Shown piece after piece: positions 53,296 through 61,010 of a stretch of DNA of 64,000 bases. Every line of letters begins with the position of its first letter. The stretch's first letter is position 1. The translations under genes were made by a program, and so were the position numbers. The notes beneath the pieces are model-generated. The model worked only from the letters and a program-made list of their open reading frames with translations, was not told the origin of the DNA and did not search any database. Source of the stretch: Hyaloraphidium curvatum (taxonomy: Eukaryota; Monoblepharomycota; Hyaloraphidiomycetes; Hyaloraphidiales; Hyaloraphidiaceae); contig JAIVFI010000039.1 of assembly GCA_025558095.1 (NCBI GenBank), positions 62,001 through 126,000 of the forward strand, written 5' to 3'.

Positions 53296-54744
53296 CCATT
53301 TCTCCCGCCCCCGCTCCCTCGCGTACCAAAAGGAGAGAAATCCCAGCAAGCCTGGTACATCTTTGAAAATCATATTTGGAACAAAGTAGACAGCAAGTCA
53401 GTGAGCCTACAAATCAAGTCTGAGGCATACACAAGATTATTTCATACGGCGGAGAGAGTATACAGAGGATTGCAAATTCAGACGGACCAAGAGCGCAAGC
53501 AGCAGGAACAAAAGCTAAAGCAGATAAGAAATGTGATCAAGTCATTGCAATCAGCAGGAACAAAACGATCAATAACAGAGGAGTATGCGACATGTTGTTT
53601 GAAGAGGGACTTTTTGAGTCTTTTGAACAAGAAGAAGAATTTGCTTCCCTTTAAAAACGGAGTCTATGAACTGGAGACATCAAACTTCAGGGCAGGGCAA
53701 CCAGAGGACTACATGACCAAGTCGGTAAGATTTGACTATGATCCATTGAAAATGAGAGACAGTGCCATGCTAGCCGAATTGATGAAATTCTTGGAGTCAG
53801 TCTTTCCGGATGCAAGTCTAAGAGCCTGGTGCATGCGATACTTTGGAAGCTTTTTGGCGGGATATACACGTGATCAAATTTTTGTGTTTGGTCACGGGTC
53901 AGGTTCGAATGGGAAAGGCATTTTGCTCAAACTTCTGGAGCATGTGCTAGGGGACTTTGTTGCGAAGATTGAAGCATCTTTTCTGAGTGAAACGACAAAA
54001 GCAGATTCAGCAACACCAACACTGACATCGATGGTAGGAGCACGTCTAGTGCTTATATCAGAGACAGTGGATGGTGCAAAGCTGAATGAGCAGAGATTCA
54101 AAGCTCTTTGTGGAGAGGATACACTTACTTACAGAGAACTATTTAGCGAGATGTCATCATTTGTGCCGGATTTCAAGCTGTTCATGGTGTGCAATTCACT
54201 ACCTATTTTTAATGGCTCGGACTGGGCAATGCGTCGGCGTATAAAGGTGATACCATTTATGTCAACATTCAAGAAACTGGACGAGAATCCAGACCCAACA
54301 AAAAATGAGTATCCATTGGATTCAACTCTGGGAGAGAGAGCACCAGAATGGAAATATGCGATGATGCATTTGCTTCTGGAGGGATACAAAGAGTATAAGG
54401 AGCACGGATTAGGACCAGAACCAGCAACATTGAAGGCAGCAACGCAACTATATGCGAGGACAAACAACATTTATGAAGAGATTCGTGACAATTATTTGGA
54501 AAAAGATGCATCAAGTGGGGTGACAACGGAATGGTTTGTGAATCAAGTCAACAAAAAGTGGAACGATTTCTATGGGGAGTCAATGAAAAAACCAGGGAAA
54601 CAGAAAATGTATGAGAGTATTGATGTGGCGCTGTTGAACGAGAAGCAAAAGACGGAGAAGAGAAGGTTTGGGAATCCGCAAAGATACGGATGGAAAGGGT
54701 GGAGGAGGGTGAAAGAGGCCGAAACCACGTGGATGGACATATAG
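53296..54744 (+). CDS. D5-like superfamily 3 helicase
   Basis: Open from 53296 to the TAG at 54744, but with no ATG before the conserved region; a GTG lies at 53401. A start by splicing or at a non-ATG codon must be assumed. Numbering from 53401: D5_N-type region 1-120 (upstream WYIFENHIWNKV also fits this domain), Walker A GSGSNGKG at 166-173, Walker B ARLVLISE at 214-221, sensor-1 KLFMVCNSLP at 259-268, arginine-finger WAMRRRIKVIPF at 275-286. These are all the SF3 landmarks of poxvirus D5/phage-type replicative helicases. The AEP primase usually fused upstream is absent. The likely role is unwinding for element replication as a hexamer. Confidence 0.85.
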   Translation, partial: PFLPPPLPRVPKGEKSQQAWYIFENHIWNKVDSKSVSLQIKSEAYTRLFHTAERVYRGLQIQTDQERKQQEQKLKQIRNVIKSLQSAGTKRSITEEYATCCLKRDFLSLLNKKKNLLPFKNGVYELETSNFRAGQPEDYMTKSVRFDYDPLKMRDSAMLAELMKFLESVFPDASLRAWCMRYFGSFLAGYTRDQIFVFGHGSGSNGKGILLKLLEHVLGDFVAKIEASFLSETTKADSATPTLTSMVGARLVLISETVDGAKLNEQRFKALCGEDTLTYRELFSEMSSFVPDFKLFMVCNSLPIFNGSDWAMRRRIKVIPFMSTFKKLDENPDPTKNEYPLDSTLGERAPEWKYAMMHLLLEGYKEYKEHGLGPEPATLKAATQLYARTNNIYEEIRDNYLEKDASSGVTTEWFVNQVNKKWNDFYGESMKKPGKQKMYESIDVALLNEKQKTEKRRFGNPQRYGWKGWRRVKEAETTWMDI

Positions 54745-54801
54745 CGTACAGCTTCGCTGAATCACATAAAAACAGGTTTTTGCAAAGCAGATGTGTGAAA
54801 G

Positions 54802-55302
54802 ATGTTTCTGCACGAAGTGCTCTCTGAAATAGCAAAACACTGTGACATAGATACCCGATGCAAGTTGGCTGAGGCACTTCTGCTTGAAAAGAATGCATTT
54901 ATTGTGAAATTATCGCCCGGAAACCAAGGAAGTATTACAACAGATGCTTTTCTTAAGTCGCATCAAGCAGCAATAACTGCAAAGATGAAGAAGCGAGGGC
55001 AACTCAAAATACATATCGAATGCAAGTTTCATGTTGGCATACTATTCAAAGGTAAAAGGGTGGGGATGTGGTATCAAGCAAATCGGATGAAGTGCAGCGT
55101 ATCGTGGACAAATGACTTTGGAGAGTTTGATCAGATGAGATTTGCAGCAATCAACAAGGAAGACCATGATCTTACTAGTTGGAGGTACTTTGTTGAAGGT
55201 GACATGTTATGTGAATACGGGAGTGTGAACCAAACAAGGCAGCAACTAAAAGAGTTTGAAGAGCAAATTGAATCAGTGGAGTCATATATGTATGGGGAAT
55301 AA
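54802..55302 (+). CDS. F-box-like N-terminus protein of the element (first)
   Basis: 166 aa. FLHEVLSEIAKHCDIDTRCK at residues 2-21 resembles an F-box helix pair (L-x-x-E-[VI]-L..I). A beta-rich region follows (LKIHIECKFHVGILF, GKRVGMWYQANRMKCSVSW), then an acidic C-terminal helix (LKEFEEQIESVESYM). The AT-rich codon use differs from the host. Together with the gene at 58118 it suggests host ubiquitin-ligase engagement, a known tactic of large DNA viruses; this is inference. It is convergent with the nuclease gene, 4 bp between stops. Confidence 0.55.
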   Translation: MFLHEVLSEIAKHCDIDTRCKLAEALLLEKNAFIVKLSPGNQGSITTDAFLKSHQAAITAKMKKRGQLKIHIECKFHVGILFKGKRVGMWYQANRMKCSVSWTNDFGEFDQMRFAAINKEDHDLTSWRYFVEGDMLCEYGSVNQTRQQLKEFEEQIESVESYMYGE

Positions 55303-55306
55303 TTGT

Positions 55307-55779
55307 CTATTCAGCCAAGTATTTTGCTTCGAGATCAGGATAGCGATTTCCAAATCTATCATAAACACGGTATTCAAACTTGAATCCAGTAGCTAAAGCA
55401 GCATTCTTTTTCGCGATATTGCGTGCTCTTTCTATCTCGTATGTGTACTGAGATTTCACTTCAATGAAAGATGATCAGCAAAAGCAATGTAGAAATCAGG
55501 GATGTAGTCTTTCCAACGATTGTTGTCAGCAGGATCTTGATACCTTACTCTGGGAACAGCTTCGTCTCCGTGAACTATGCCAATGTCTCTGAACTCTCCG
55601 GAATCCACGAAAAATTTCTCAAATCCTTGCATGCCAAAATATTCATCACCGAATTTGGAAACATAATCATATTTGCGGAAAGGGGGAGAGACAGGTTCGT
55701 CAATCGACAAGGTTTCAATGTTTGGTGCAAAAAAGTGGTCGAGAAACGACTGTGGGAGAATGTATTCGGTAGTAGTCAT
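55307..55779 (-). CDS. PD-(D/E)XK nuclease (Vsr-like), one frame break
   Basis: From the ATG at 55779 (MTTTEYILPQSFLDHFF) to the TAG at 55307. A conserved region with DYIPDFYIA is followed by IEVKSQYTYEIERARNIAKK, the D...E-x-K triad plus helix of giant-virus and phage Vsr/restriction-like endonucleases. The two motifs lie in adjacent frames. A single extra T in the CTTTC run near 55470 joins them, giving 157 aa. YRVYDRFGNRYPDL follows. It could nick or resolve element ends during replication or integration, but no experiment-based role is known for this group. Confidence 0.7.
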
Positions 55780-55965
55780 GTATATAAGAGACAAAACATC
55801 GAAAAACATGCTCAGAATACGAAGAAAGTTCACACAAAACGAGTTTTTTACCAACACAAACTTAATTGAAGCCAAGTGATTTGAATTAAGTATGAAGCAA
55901 CTTGCATAAAAAGGCCAAGGTTGCAATGGTAAATTAATGATTCTTAAAGCACGTGGTCTGGGCCA

Positions 55966-56568
55966 ATGTTTGCCATGGAAGAACAAACTTACAAGGAAGA
56001 GACCGGATTGCCAGCATACACAAGCCGTACTTATCTTGTTTCGTTTGGACACATTAAAGATGACAAGAGTTTGAGCCGAGCAATAGTATTAGCAAAGCAT
56101 AAGGAGAAGGGCATCAACAGTTTGGAACTACTGGAAAAAGAGACGCAGGAGCTTCATGAGAAACTAGGGATAAAATCACCGCAATGGGAAAAAAGAGACA
56201 AATGGTTTCCCTGGTCAGAGCTGAGGGAACTGGCAGAAGAAGCAGAGAGCAAGTGTTGGAAGGTCCTGGGCTTAAGAATTGCGTTCTATGCAACGAGGGA
56301 TGATGAGTCATATTATCAATACTCACTCTTAAACGCAAAAGTTCGAAATGCCAAGTTGCAAGTAGACATTTGCCCAAGAGAGGAGGATCAGGGACACTAT
56401 AAAGGCCATTTTAGTTTGATACTGGACTTTCACCGCTACAAAGGGATAAAGAGAGAAGTCCGTGGATATGTCAAGGGCAAAGTTCCGTCAAACAAAGTAA
56501 TTCAAGGTAAAGATCGCACGAAATTGGTGTTGGAGGAATTGACACGTGTTTTTCAGAGGGTGTACTAA
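55966..56568 (+). CDS. Unrecognised element protein
   Basis: 200 aa from ATG 55966. A charged helical first half (LELLEKETQELHEKLGIKSP, SELRELAEEAESKCW) precedes a beta-type second half (LGLRIAFYATRDDESYYQYS, HFSLILDFHRYKG) and a basic tail. A 186-bp AT-rich gap separates it from the divergent nuclease start, a likely shared promoter. No family recognised. The second half resembles in outline the beta regions of the two F-box-like proteins. Confidence 0.5.
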   Translation: MFAMEEQTYKEETGLPAYTSRTYLVSFGHIKDDKSLSRAIVLAKHKEKGINSLELLEKETQELHEKLGIKSPQWEKRDKWFPWSELRELAEEAESKCWKVLGLRIAFYATRDDESYYQYSLLNAKVRNAKLQVDICPREEDQGHYKGHFSLILDFHRYKGIKREVRGYVKGKVPSNKVIQGKDRTKLVLEELTRVFQRVY

Positions 56569-57331
56569 TATCAGACTTGAGGAAACAAGAGAGGGAAGCA
56601 CGCATGAAACAAAAGGATTTTGTTGAAAAGCTTCGGGAATAGCACAAATGAACTTCGTTCAAACAAAGCAACTTCGTTGCAAAAATGACTTCGTCATATG
56701 ACTTCGTCAAACCACATGTGACTTGGCGAAGCCCTATAAGGGAGGGGGGGCGGGAGGCATAACCAACAGGGCTTCGCCCAAATGACTTCGTCAAGCCACG
56801 TGACTTCACCGAAGGTGAAATGGCGAAGCCATGTGAGAAATGACTTCGTCAAATCACGTGGTTGCACGAAGTGCTATGAGGGAGCGGGGTAAGGGAGCGG
56901 GGTAAGGGAGCGGGGTAAGGGGGAGAAGACAGCACTTGGTGAGGCAGAAGGCCTGAACACCTGAACACATTTGGCTTCGCCAAAGCACGTGATTGGACGA
57001 AGTCCTGTTGGTATGGACGAAGTGGATATGGGCAGAAGGCCGACAGAAAAGAGTCAGAGAAAGTGGATGGTATTTTGTGAGAAAGCACAGGGAAACAAAG
57101 CTATATATATATATAGTCAGAGATGTCAGAAAAGTCAGAATAAGAAAAAAATAATTATTATAATAAAAGAGAGAGGACTATGTAGTAAGAGAGTAGTAAA
57201 AGAGATACATGTCTTGAAAAGTTCTGACATTGCTGACATTTCTGACAAAGTAAGGTAGCTAAGCAAGATGCTAAGCAGTTTGCTAAGCAAGTAAGTAGAA
57301 CAAAGAAGGGGTAGGTGAAGCTCGTGAAGCC
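56569..57331. repeat. Element repeat field: CACGTG dyads, G-rich tandem units, TIR-like remnant
   Basis: Holds CACGTG at 56797, 56855 and 56986, each flanked by ACTTCGTC and GGCGAAG arms. At 56879-56925 the unit GGGAGCGGGGTAA repeats in tandem. The 70-bp stretch starting near 56821 recurs at about 59757 next to the right repeat. From 57253 to 57298 three GCTAAGCA units and AAGTAAGTAG resemble the inner edge of the TIR tip. A TATATA tract lies at 57103-57115. No gene. Confidence 0.7.
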
Positions 57332-57367
57332 GTGCCCGGGAGGGACCCGGAGGGAGGCCCAAGGGGG

Positions 57368-57673
57368 ATGGGCCGGAGCGAGGGACGAGCGCAGGACCCC
57401 TCTCCCCCTCCTGCCAACTCAGGCATATCGTATCTTGAGCAAAACCCCGACGCTGAGGTGCATATTCGTCGGAACCGGACTCAATACGCATCGGTATTGC
57501 CCCGTGCATTTGCCGATGAACAAATGTCACGATATCTTGCACCCGCAGCGCGGAGAGTTTTGGTGGATATTGAGGCATTGCTTAGACAACAAGTTGAGTT
57601 TGATCCCGCCGGGTGGGAAGCGCAAGATGTGGATTTGGGGGTGGAGGAAGAAGGAGGGGATGAAGATGATTAA
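57368..57673 (+). CDS. Partial paralog of the 59207 gene
   Basis: The frame from ATG 57368 enters similarity at YLEQNPDAEVHIRRNRTQY and ends in an acidic tail (VEEEGGDEDD), matching the last 110 residues of the 59207 product. Its first 40 residues are GC-rich, Gly/Arg/Pro-type sequence not shared with the paralog. It looks like a 5'-truncated copy fused to unrelated DNA, perhaps by recombination. Confidence 0.45.
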   Translation: MGRSEGRAQDPSPPPANSGISYLEQNPDAEVHIRRNRTQYASVLPRAFADEQMSRYLAPAARRVLVDIEALLRQQVEFDPAGWEAQDVDLGVEEEGGDEDD

Positions 57674-57685
57674 AGCACCTTCGGT

Positions 57686-58090
57686 ATATGACTTCGTCAA
57701 ACCACAGGTGACTTGGCGAAGCAATATAGCACTTCGTGCAACCACGTGATTTTGCGAAGCAATATAGCACTTCGTGCAACCACGTGATTTTGCGAAGCAA
57801 TTACTCAAATGATTGGATCAATCGATCAGGCAGAAACTTGCATAAGTCTTTTACAAGGGCTGTACACCTTAACCACTCGGTCAACCTGTCGAGAGAGCAA
57901 ATTGAAAGGGTGGGACACGTGGTGCCGGGACATTGCGGTGGGGCATCGCGCTCGGACACAGCACTTCAGCCTTATACGGCAAAGCCAAGTGAATGCCGTT
58001 CACAGCACGTAATTTGGCGAAGCCATATATTGCATCGCAAAACCACGTGCTTTAGCGAAGCTATATGAGCGTAAGCCCGCTTAGAAGAAC
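57686..58090. repeat. CACGTG hairpin modules, central group
   Basis: Two direct copies of a 38-bp unit (ATATAGCACTTCGTGCAACC, then ACGTGATTTTGCGAAGCA) sit at about 57722-57797. Further CACGTG cores lie at 57916 and 58044, with GGCGAAGCC and GCGAAGC arms. Between them, 57830-57895 has a tRNA-like A-box on the minus strand but no complete tRNA. Confidence 0.65.
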
Positions 58091-58117
58091 CACGACGCGT
58101 CGTTCACATAGGCACCA

Positions 58118-58627
58118 ATGTATTCGTTGCGAAACGTAAACGTAATGGAGCACCAACCTCACTCACACGATAAGGAACCGGGTAGTAGACATGAAAGATC
58201 AGCACAGATGCGACTGCCAGATGAGCTGTGGTTGCAAATCATGAATAGTCTTGGGTTCGATGACAGAAAAACATTGGGAAAATGGTTGGGGTGGACGACA
58301 GTTCCTCGATTCAGAATCCAAGGCACTAATACACAAATAAAACGAGCAACACAGGAAATGGAAAAGGAAAGCAAAGGTAAGAATTTTAAAGTGAATGTTC
58401 TAATTGACCACAAAATACAAATCATTCGAGAGGTGCAAGAGCATTGCATGAAGACAAGAGTATGGTTTCTGGGAAGCAATATAAGGTTTGAGCTTTATCC
58501 TGAGTTGCCAGATGGTATATGGGTAGTTTGGGATGGGGACAGAGTATTGTTAAAGTATGAGTATTCAAATGTAAGTTGGAAAGATTTAGAACAAGTGCGT
58601 AAAAGGTTGAACTCAGTGTGTATGTAG
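58118..58627 (+). CDS. F-box-like N-terminus protein of the element (second)
   Basis: 169 aa from ATG 58118. MRLPDELWLQIMNSLGFDDR and KTLGKWL at about residues 31-57 form a better F-box-like match (LPDE-x-[WL]-x-x-I) than in the 54802 product. Then come a basic helix (QIKRATQEMEKESKGKN), beta strands (FKVNVLIDHKIQII, RFELYPELPDGIWVVW) and a C-terminal helix (WKDLEQVRKRL). The same domain order as the 54802 protein suggests old duplication. Function is inferred only. Confidence 0.55.
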   Translation: MYSLRNVNVMEHQPHSHDKEPGSRHERSAQMRLPDELWLQIMNSLGFDDRKTLGKWLGWTTVPRFRIQGTNTQIKRATQEMEKESKGKNFKVNVLIDHKIQIIREVQEHCMKTRVWFLGSNIRFELYPELPDGIWVVWDGDRVLLKYEYSNVSWKDLEQVRKRLNSVCM

Positions 58628-58649
58628 TGAACATAAGTGAGTTTATTTT

Positions 58650-59200
58650 TTCCAAGCACAGCGGGAAGTCCGGGCAGGGAACGGGTCCGAGCAGAGTGCA
58701 AGAGAGCGAACGTCTGGGCGCTCCGCGGGAGGCAGGTTGCGGGGCGATGCGGAACCGATAGAGCTTCCGAGTCCGGCAAAACTCTGTCCCGTCTCAGAAG
58801 AACGCGTTTCGTGACCCCATTGCGCAACCACTGGGGGCTCGCTCTTGTTACCGCATCGCGTTCAGACGCCACCGCGCTTGAACGGGCACGTGGCGCTCCC
58901 ACGTCGCGCTCCGTGTTCCGAACGCACGGCGCGGCTTTCCCGTTTTCGCGCTTTGCGGTCTCGCGAACTTGTTCCCGCCGCAGAGCGGCGGCTCCCCCGG
59001 GCTCCAACGCCACCGCCTTTCCCCCAAACCACACGTGCTGGAACGCGCTACCTCGCACGGGACGCTGCGCTCCAGCCTCTGGCTTGCTCGGGGCTCTGAA
59101 CCCACAACGCGCCTTTCCCGCGCGCGCGCCGTGATACTGTGCTGCGCGGACCTTCGCTCCTCGGACGCCGCGCTCGGACCGGCCGAGGCTTCAATTGACC
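58650..59200. other. GC-rich island inside the AT-rich element
   Basis: About 550 bp with host-like composition, sharply different from both sides. The open frame across it (58637-59134 plus) has no protein-like features. It may be captured host or foreign DNA. It ends just upstream of the 59207 gene. Confidence 0.5.
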
Positions 59201-59206
59201 TTGAAA

Positions 59207-59704
59207 ATGGGTGATGTTCGTTTGTTCTTCGCTTTTTTTCCTGTTCCCTATACCTTAATTACTATGAGTTCAGGTTGTGACACTCCGTCAATACCTTCTT
59301 CAAGTTCGCAACGTCGATCCTTCAGTGGAGCGTCGCCTACGAAAGAAGGTGTGAGCCTTGAGGATTTTGTGGCAAACTTTCTAAAGACTCCGGATGAACT
59401 CATTTATCCCCGACTCGTTTCAAAGCTTCGATACCGATGGTCTCAAGCATGCATTACGTATCTTGAGCAAAACCCCGACGCTGAGGTGCATATTCGCCGG
59501 AACCAGACTCAGTACACATCGGTTTTGCCTCGTGATTTTGCACATGAAAAAATGTCACCCTTTCTTGCTACCGCTGCCGATAGGGTTGTTGCAGATATTA
59601 GAGCATTGCTTAGACAAGAACTTGATCAAGTGGCTGCTCATAATGTGGATTTGGATTTGGGGCCAGAACAAGAAGGGACGGATCCAGATGATGATGAACC
59701 TTAG
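59207..59704 (+). CDS. Element protein with acidic tail (full-length paralog)
   Basis: From ATG 59207 (or 59264, MSSGCDTPS). A Ser-rich start is followed by a conserved block (LEDFVANFLKTPDELIYPRL, YLEQNPDAEVHIRRNQTQY, RVVADIRALLRQE) and an acidic end (EQEGTDPDDDEP). It shares its last 110 residues with the 57368 ORF. No family recognised. It lies between the GC island and the right terminal repeat. Confidence 0.5.
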   Translation: MGDVRLFFAFFPVPYTLITMSSGCDTPSIPSSSSQRRSFSGASPTKEGVSLEDFVANFLKTPDELIYPRLVSKLRYRWSQACITYLEQNPDAEVHIRRNQTQYTSVLPRDFAHEKMSPFLATAADRVVADIRALLRQELDQVAAHNVDLDLGPEQEGTDPDDDEP

Positions 59705-59815
59705 GCATAAGCAATATATGACTTCGTCAAGTCACGTAGTTGAAACGAAGTTTCATTGGCGAAGCCATGTGAGAAATGACTTCGTCAAATCACGTGGTTG
59801 CACGAAGTGCTATGA

Positions 59816-60489
59816 GGGAGCGGGGTAAGAGGTGGTGGGGGAAGAGGTGGTGGGGTACTCAGTGGTGGGGTAAGACAGGTGGGGTACTCAGTGGTGGGGT
59901 AAGACTGGTGGGGAAAAAGAGTGGTGAAGACACAAAATATGGCTTCGCCAAACCACTTTTCAAAAAAGTTGTCATCACTGTCATGAAATTCTTTGTGAAT
60001 TAGAAAACGACTAGGACCAAGTTGGGTTCTAGTCGATTTTGAGAAAAAGAAGCTAGAAGGAAAATGGTAAGAGATCTAGAAGTTGAAGCATGAAACAAAG
60101 CAAATAGTTAATTAGTCGATTTTGGAGGAAAAGGTGGCCTAAGTTGTTGTATAGGGTAGGACCTAGGTGAAACTTGAAAACGGGTTAAGTTTTTTTTCAA
60201 AATCGACTAATCGACTATCAGAGCCAAAATGAGGTATAAAATCGACTATACAAGCCAAGAAAACGACTATGAAAACGACTAGAATAGTTGGTTTTAGAAA
60301 AGGTAAGCAAGTTGCTAAGCACATTGCTTAGCAAGTAGGTGAGGGGACCGGCAAAGCAGGGGTCGGCAAGGCAGTGAGACAAGGACGCAAGCACAGACCG
60401 TGTAGCCAAGGTCCCCTAGTCTGCGGGGCCCTACGGCGAGCTTGCGAGCGCCCCGCACAGTCCACTCCCCCTCCCACTACCCCCTCCCA
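59816..60489 (-). repeat. Right terminal inverted repeat (674 bp)
   Basis: Reverse complement of 52562-53235 with equal length. Near-identity implies either recent insertion or a copying mechanism that keeps the two ends equal. Confidence 0.9.
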
Positions 60490-60494
60490 TAGAC
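60489..60494. repeat. Target-site duplication, right copy
   Basis: ATAGAC; TAGAC is 60490-60494. In the sulfotransferase frame it encodes the same GTC TAT codons as the left copy. Confidence 0.8.
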
Positions 60495-61010
60495 AGGGTG
60501 TCCACAACGGGGGAGACGAACCTTCCAGTGGGAGAGTATCCGATCCAGAGGGTGCCGCACAACCGCGACAAACACGGCGTCCCCCGGGGACGGCAGCGGC
60601 GGGAGCTCCCACGGCTCCAGCGCCAGAAAGTCCACCCCCTTTTGCGCGGGGTCGAGAAACTCCGCGAGTCTCTGGGCGTCGGTGATGGGCTCCATTGGCC
60701 GCCAGAGGCAGTTGTCCGTTTGGTTTGTCCGGTACCCATTGGCCGCGGCCAAGGTGCAGACCGTGCTTCCCCCCGCCTTGTGGACGTGCGCAAAGACCAC
60801 ACGGTTGGACCGTAGCTTGGCGCGTCGTTCGGCGACCGCCCGCCCGGCCGCCAGCGCCGGCTCGTCGAACCCTGTCGGCCGCGGGCGAACCAGCCCGCCC
60901 GGCGGCCACGGCAGCGCCGGCGCGCACGGCTCCAGCGATGTCGGCAGCAGAAAGAGCGCCAGCCCCGTGAGCGCCAGCAGCAGCCGGCCCACGTTCGGGG
61001 AGGGCTGCAT
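60490..61010 (-). pseudogene. Sulfotransferase gene, 5' part (split by the mobile element)
   Basis: From ATG 61010. A type II membrane anchor (VGRLLLALTGLALFLLP) is followed by the PAPS 5'-phosphosulfate loop FAHVHKAGGSTVC (near residue 75) and the 3'-phosphate motif VVRHPLDRILSHW (near 155), the hallmarks of Golgi carbohydrate sulfotransferases. Reading stops at GTC TAT, where the element begins. The remainder lies at 52026-52561 in matching frame. The intact gene would transfer sulfate to a glycan in the Golgi. As assembled it cannot make a full protein unless the element is removed. Confidence 0.75.

Larger units (their letters stand above)
52562..60489. mobile_element. 7.9-kb TIR element with D5-like helicase (transpoviron/Polinton-like)
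   Basis: An AT-rich block of 7,928 bp is bounded by 674-bp terminal inverted repeats and a TAGAC target-site duplication. It interrupts the sulfotransferase reading frame exactly between two repeats of GTC TAT. It carries seven intronless ORFs: SF3 helicase, F-box-like protein, PD-(D/E)XK nuclease, unknown, partial acidic-tail paralog, second F-box-like protein, full acidic-tail paralog. Spacing between the first genes is only a few to 60 bp. I find no integrase, transposase, polymerase or capsid gene. The helicase and nuclease types are familiar from nucleocytoplasmic large DNA viruses, virophage-like elements and linear plasmids. Autonomy and mobilising enzyme are unknown. Confidence 0.85.

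Noticed and set aside
57825-57895. tRNA-Ser/Leu-like sequence on the minus strand (ACCGAGTGGTTAAGG)
   Set aside because: A D-arm-like part and a small variable-arm-like stem are present, but the anticodon stem does not pair, and no T-loop or matching acceptor 3' strand follows.
58637-59134. 165-aa ORF over the GC island of the element
   Set aside because: Several frames are open at once and none has motifs; a composition effect.
52562-60489. Classic Polinton/Maverick
   Set aside because: No integrase, protein-primed polymerase, packaging ATPase or capsid ORF; only TIRs, a short target duplication and size class are shared.
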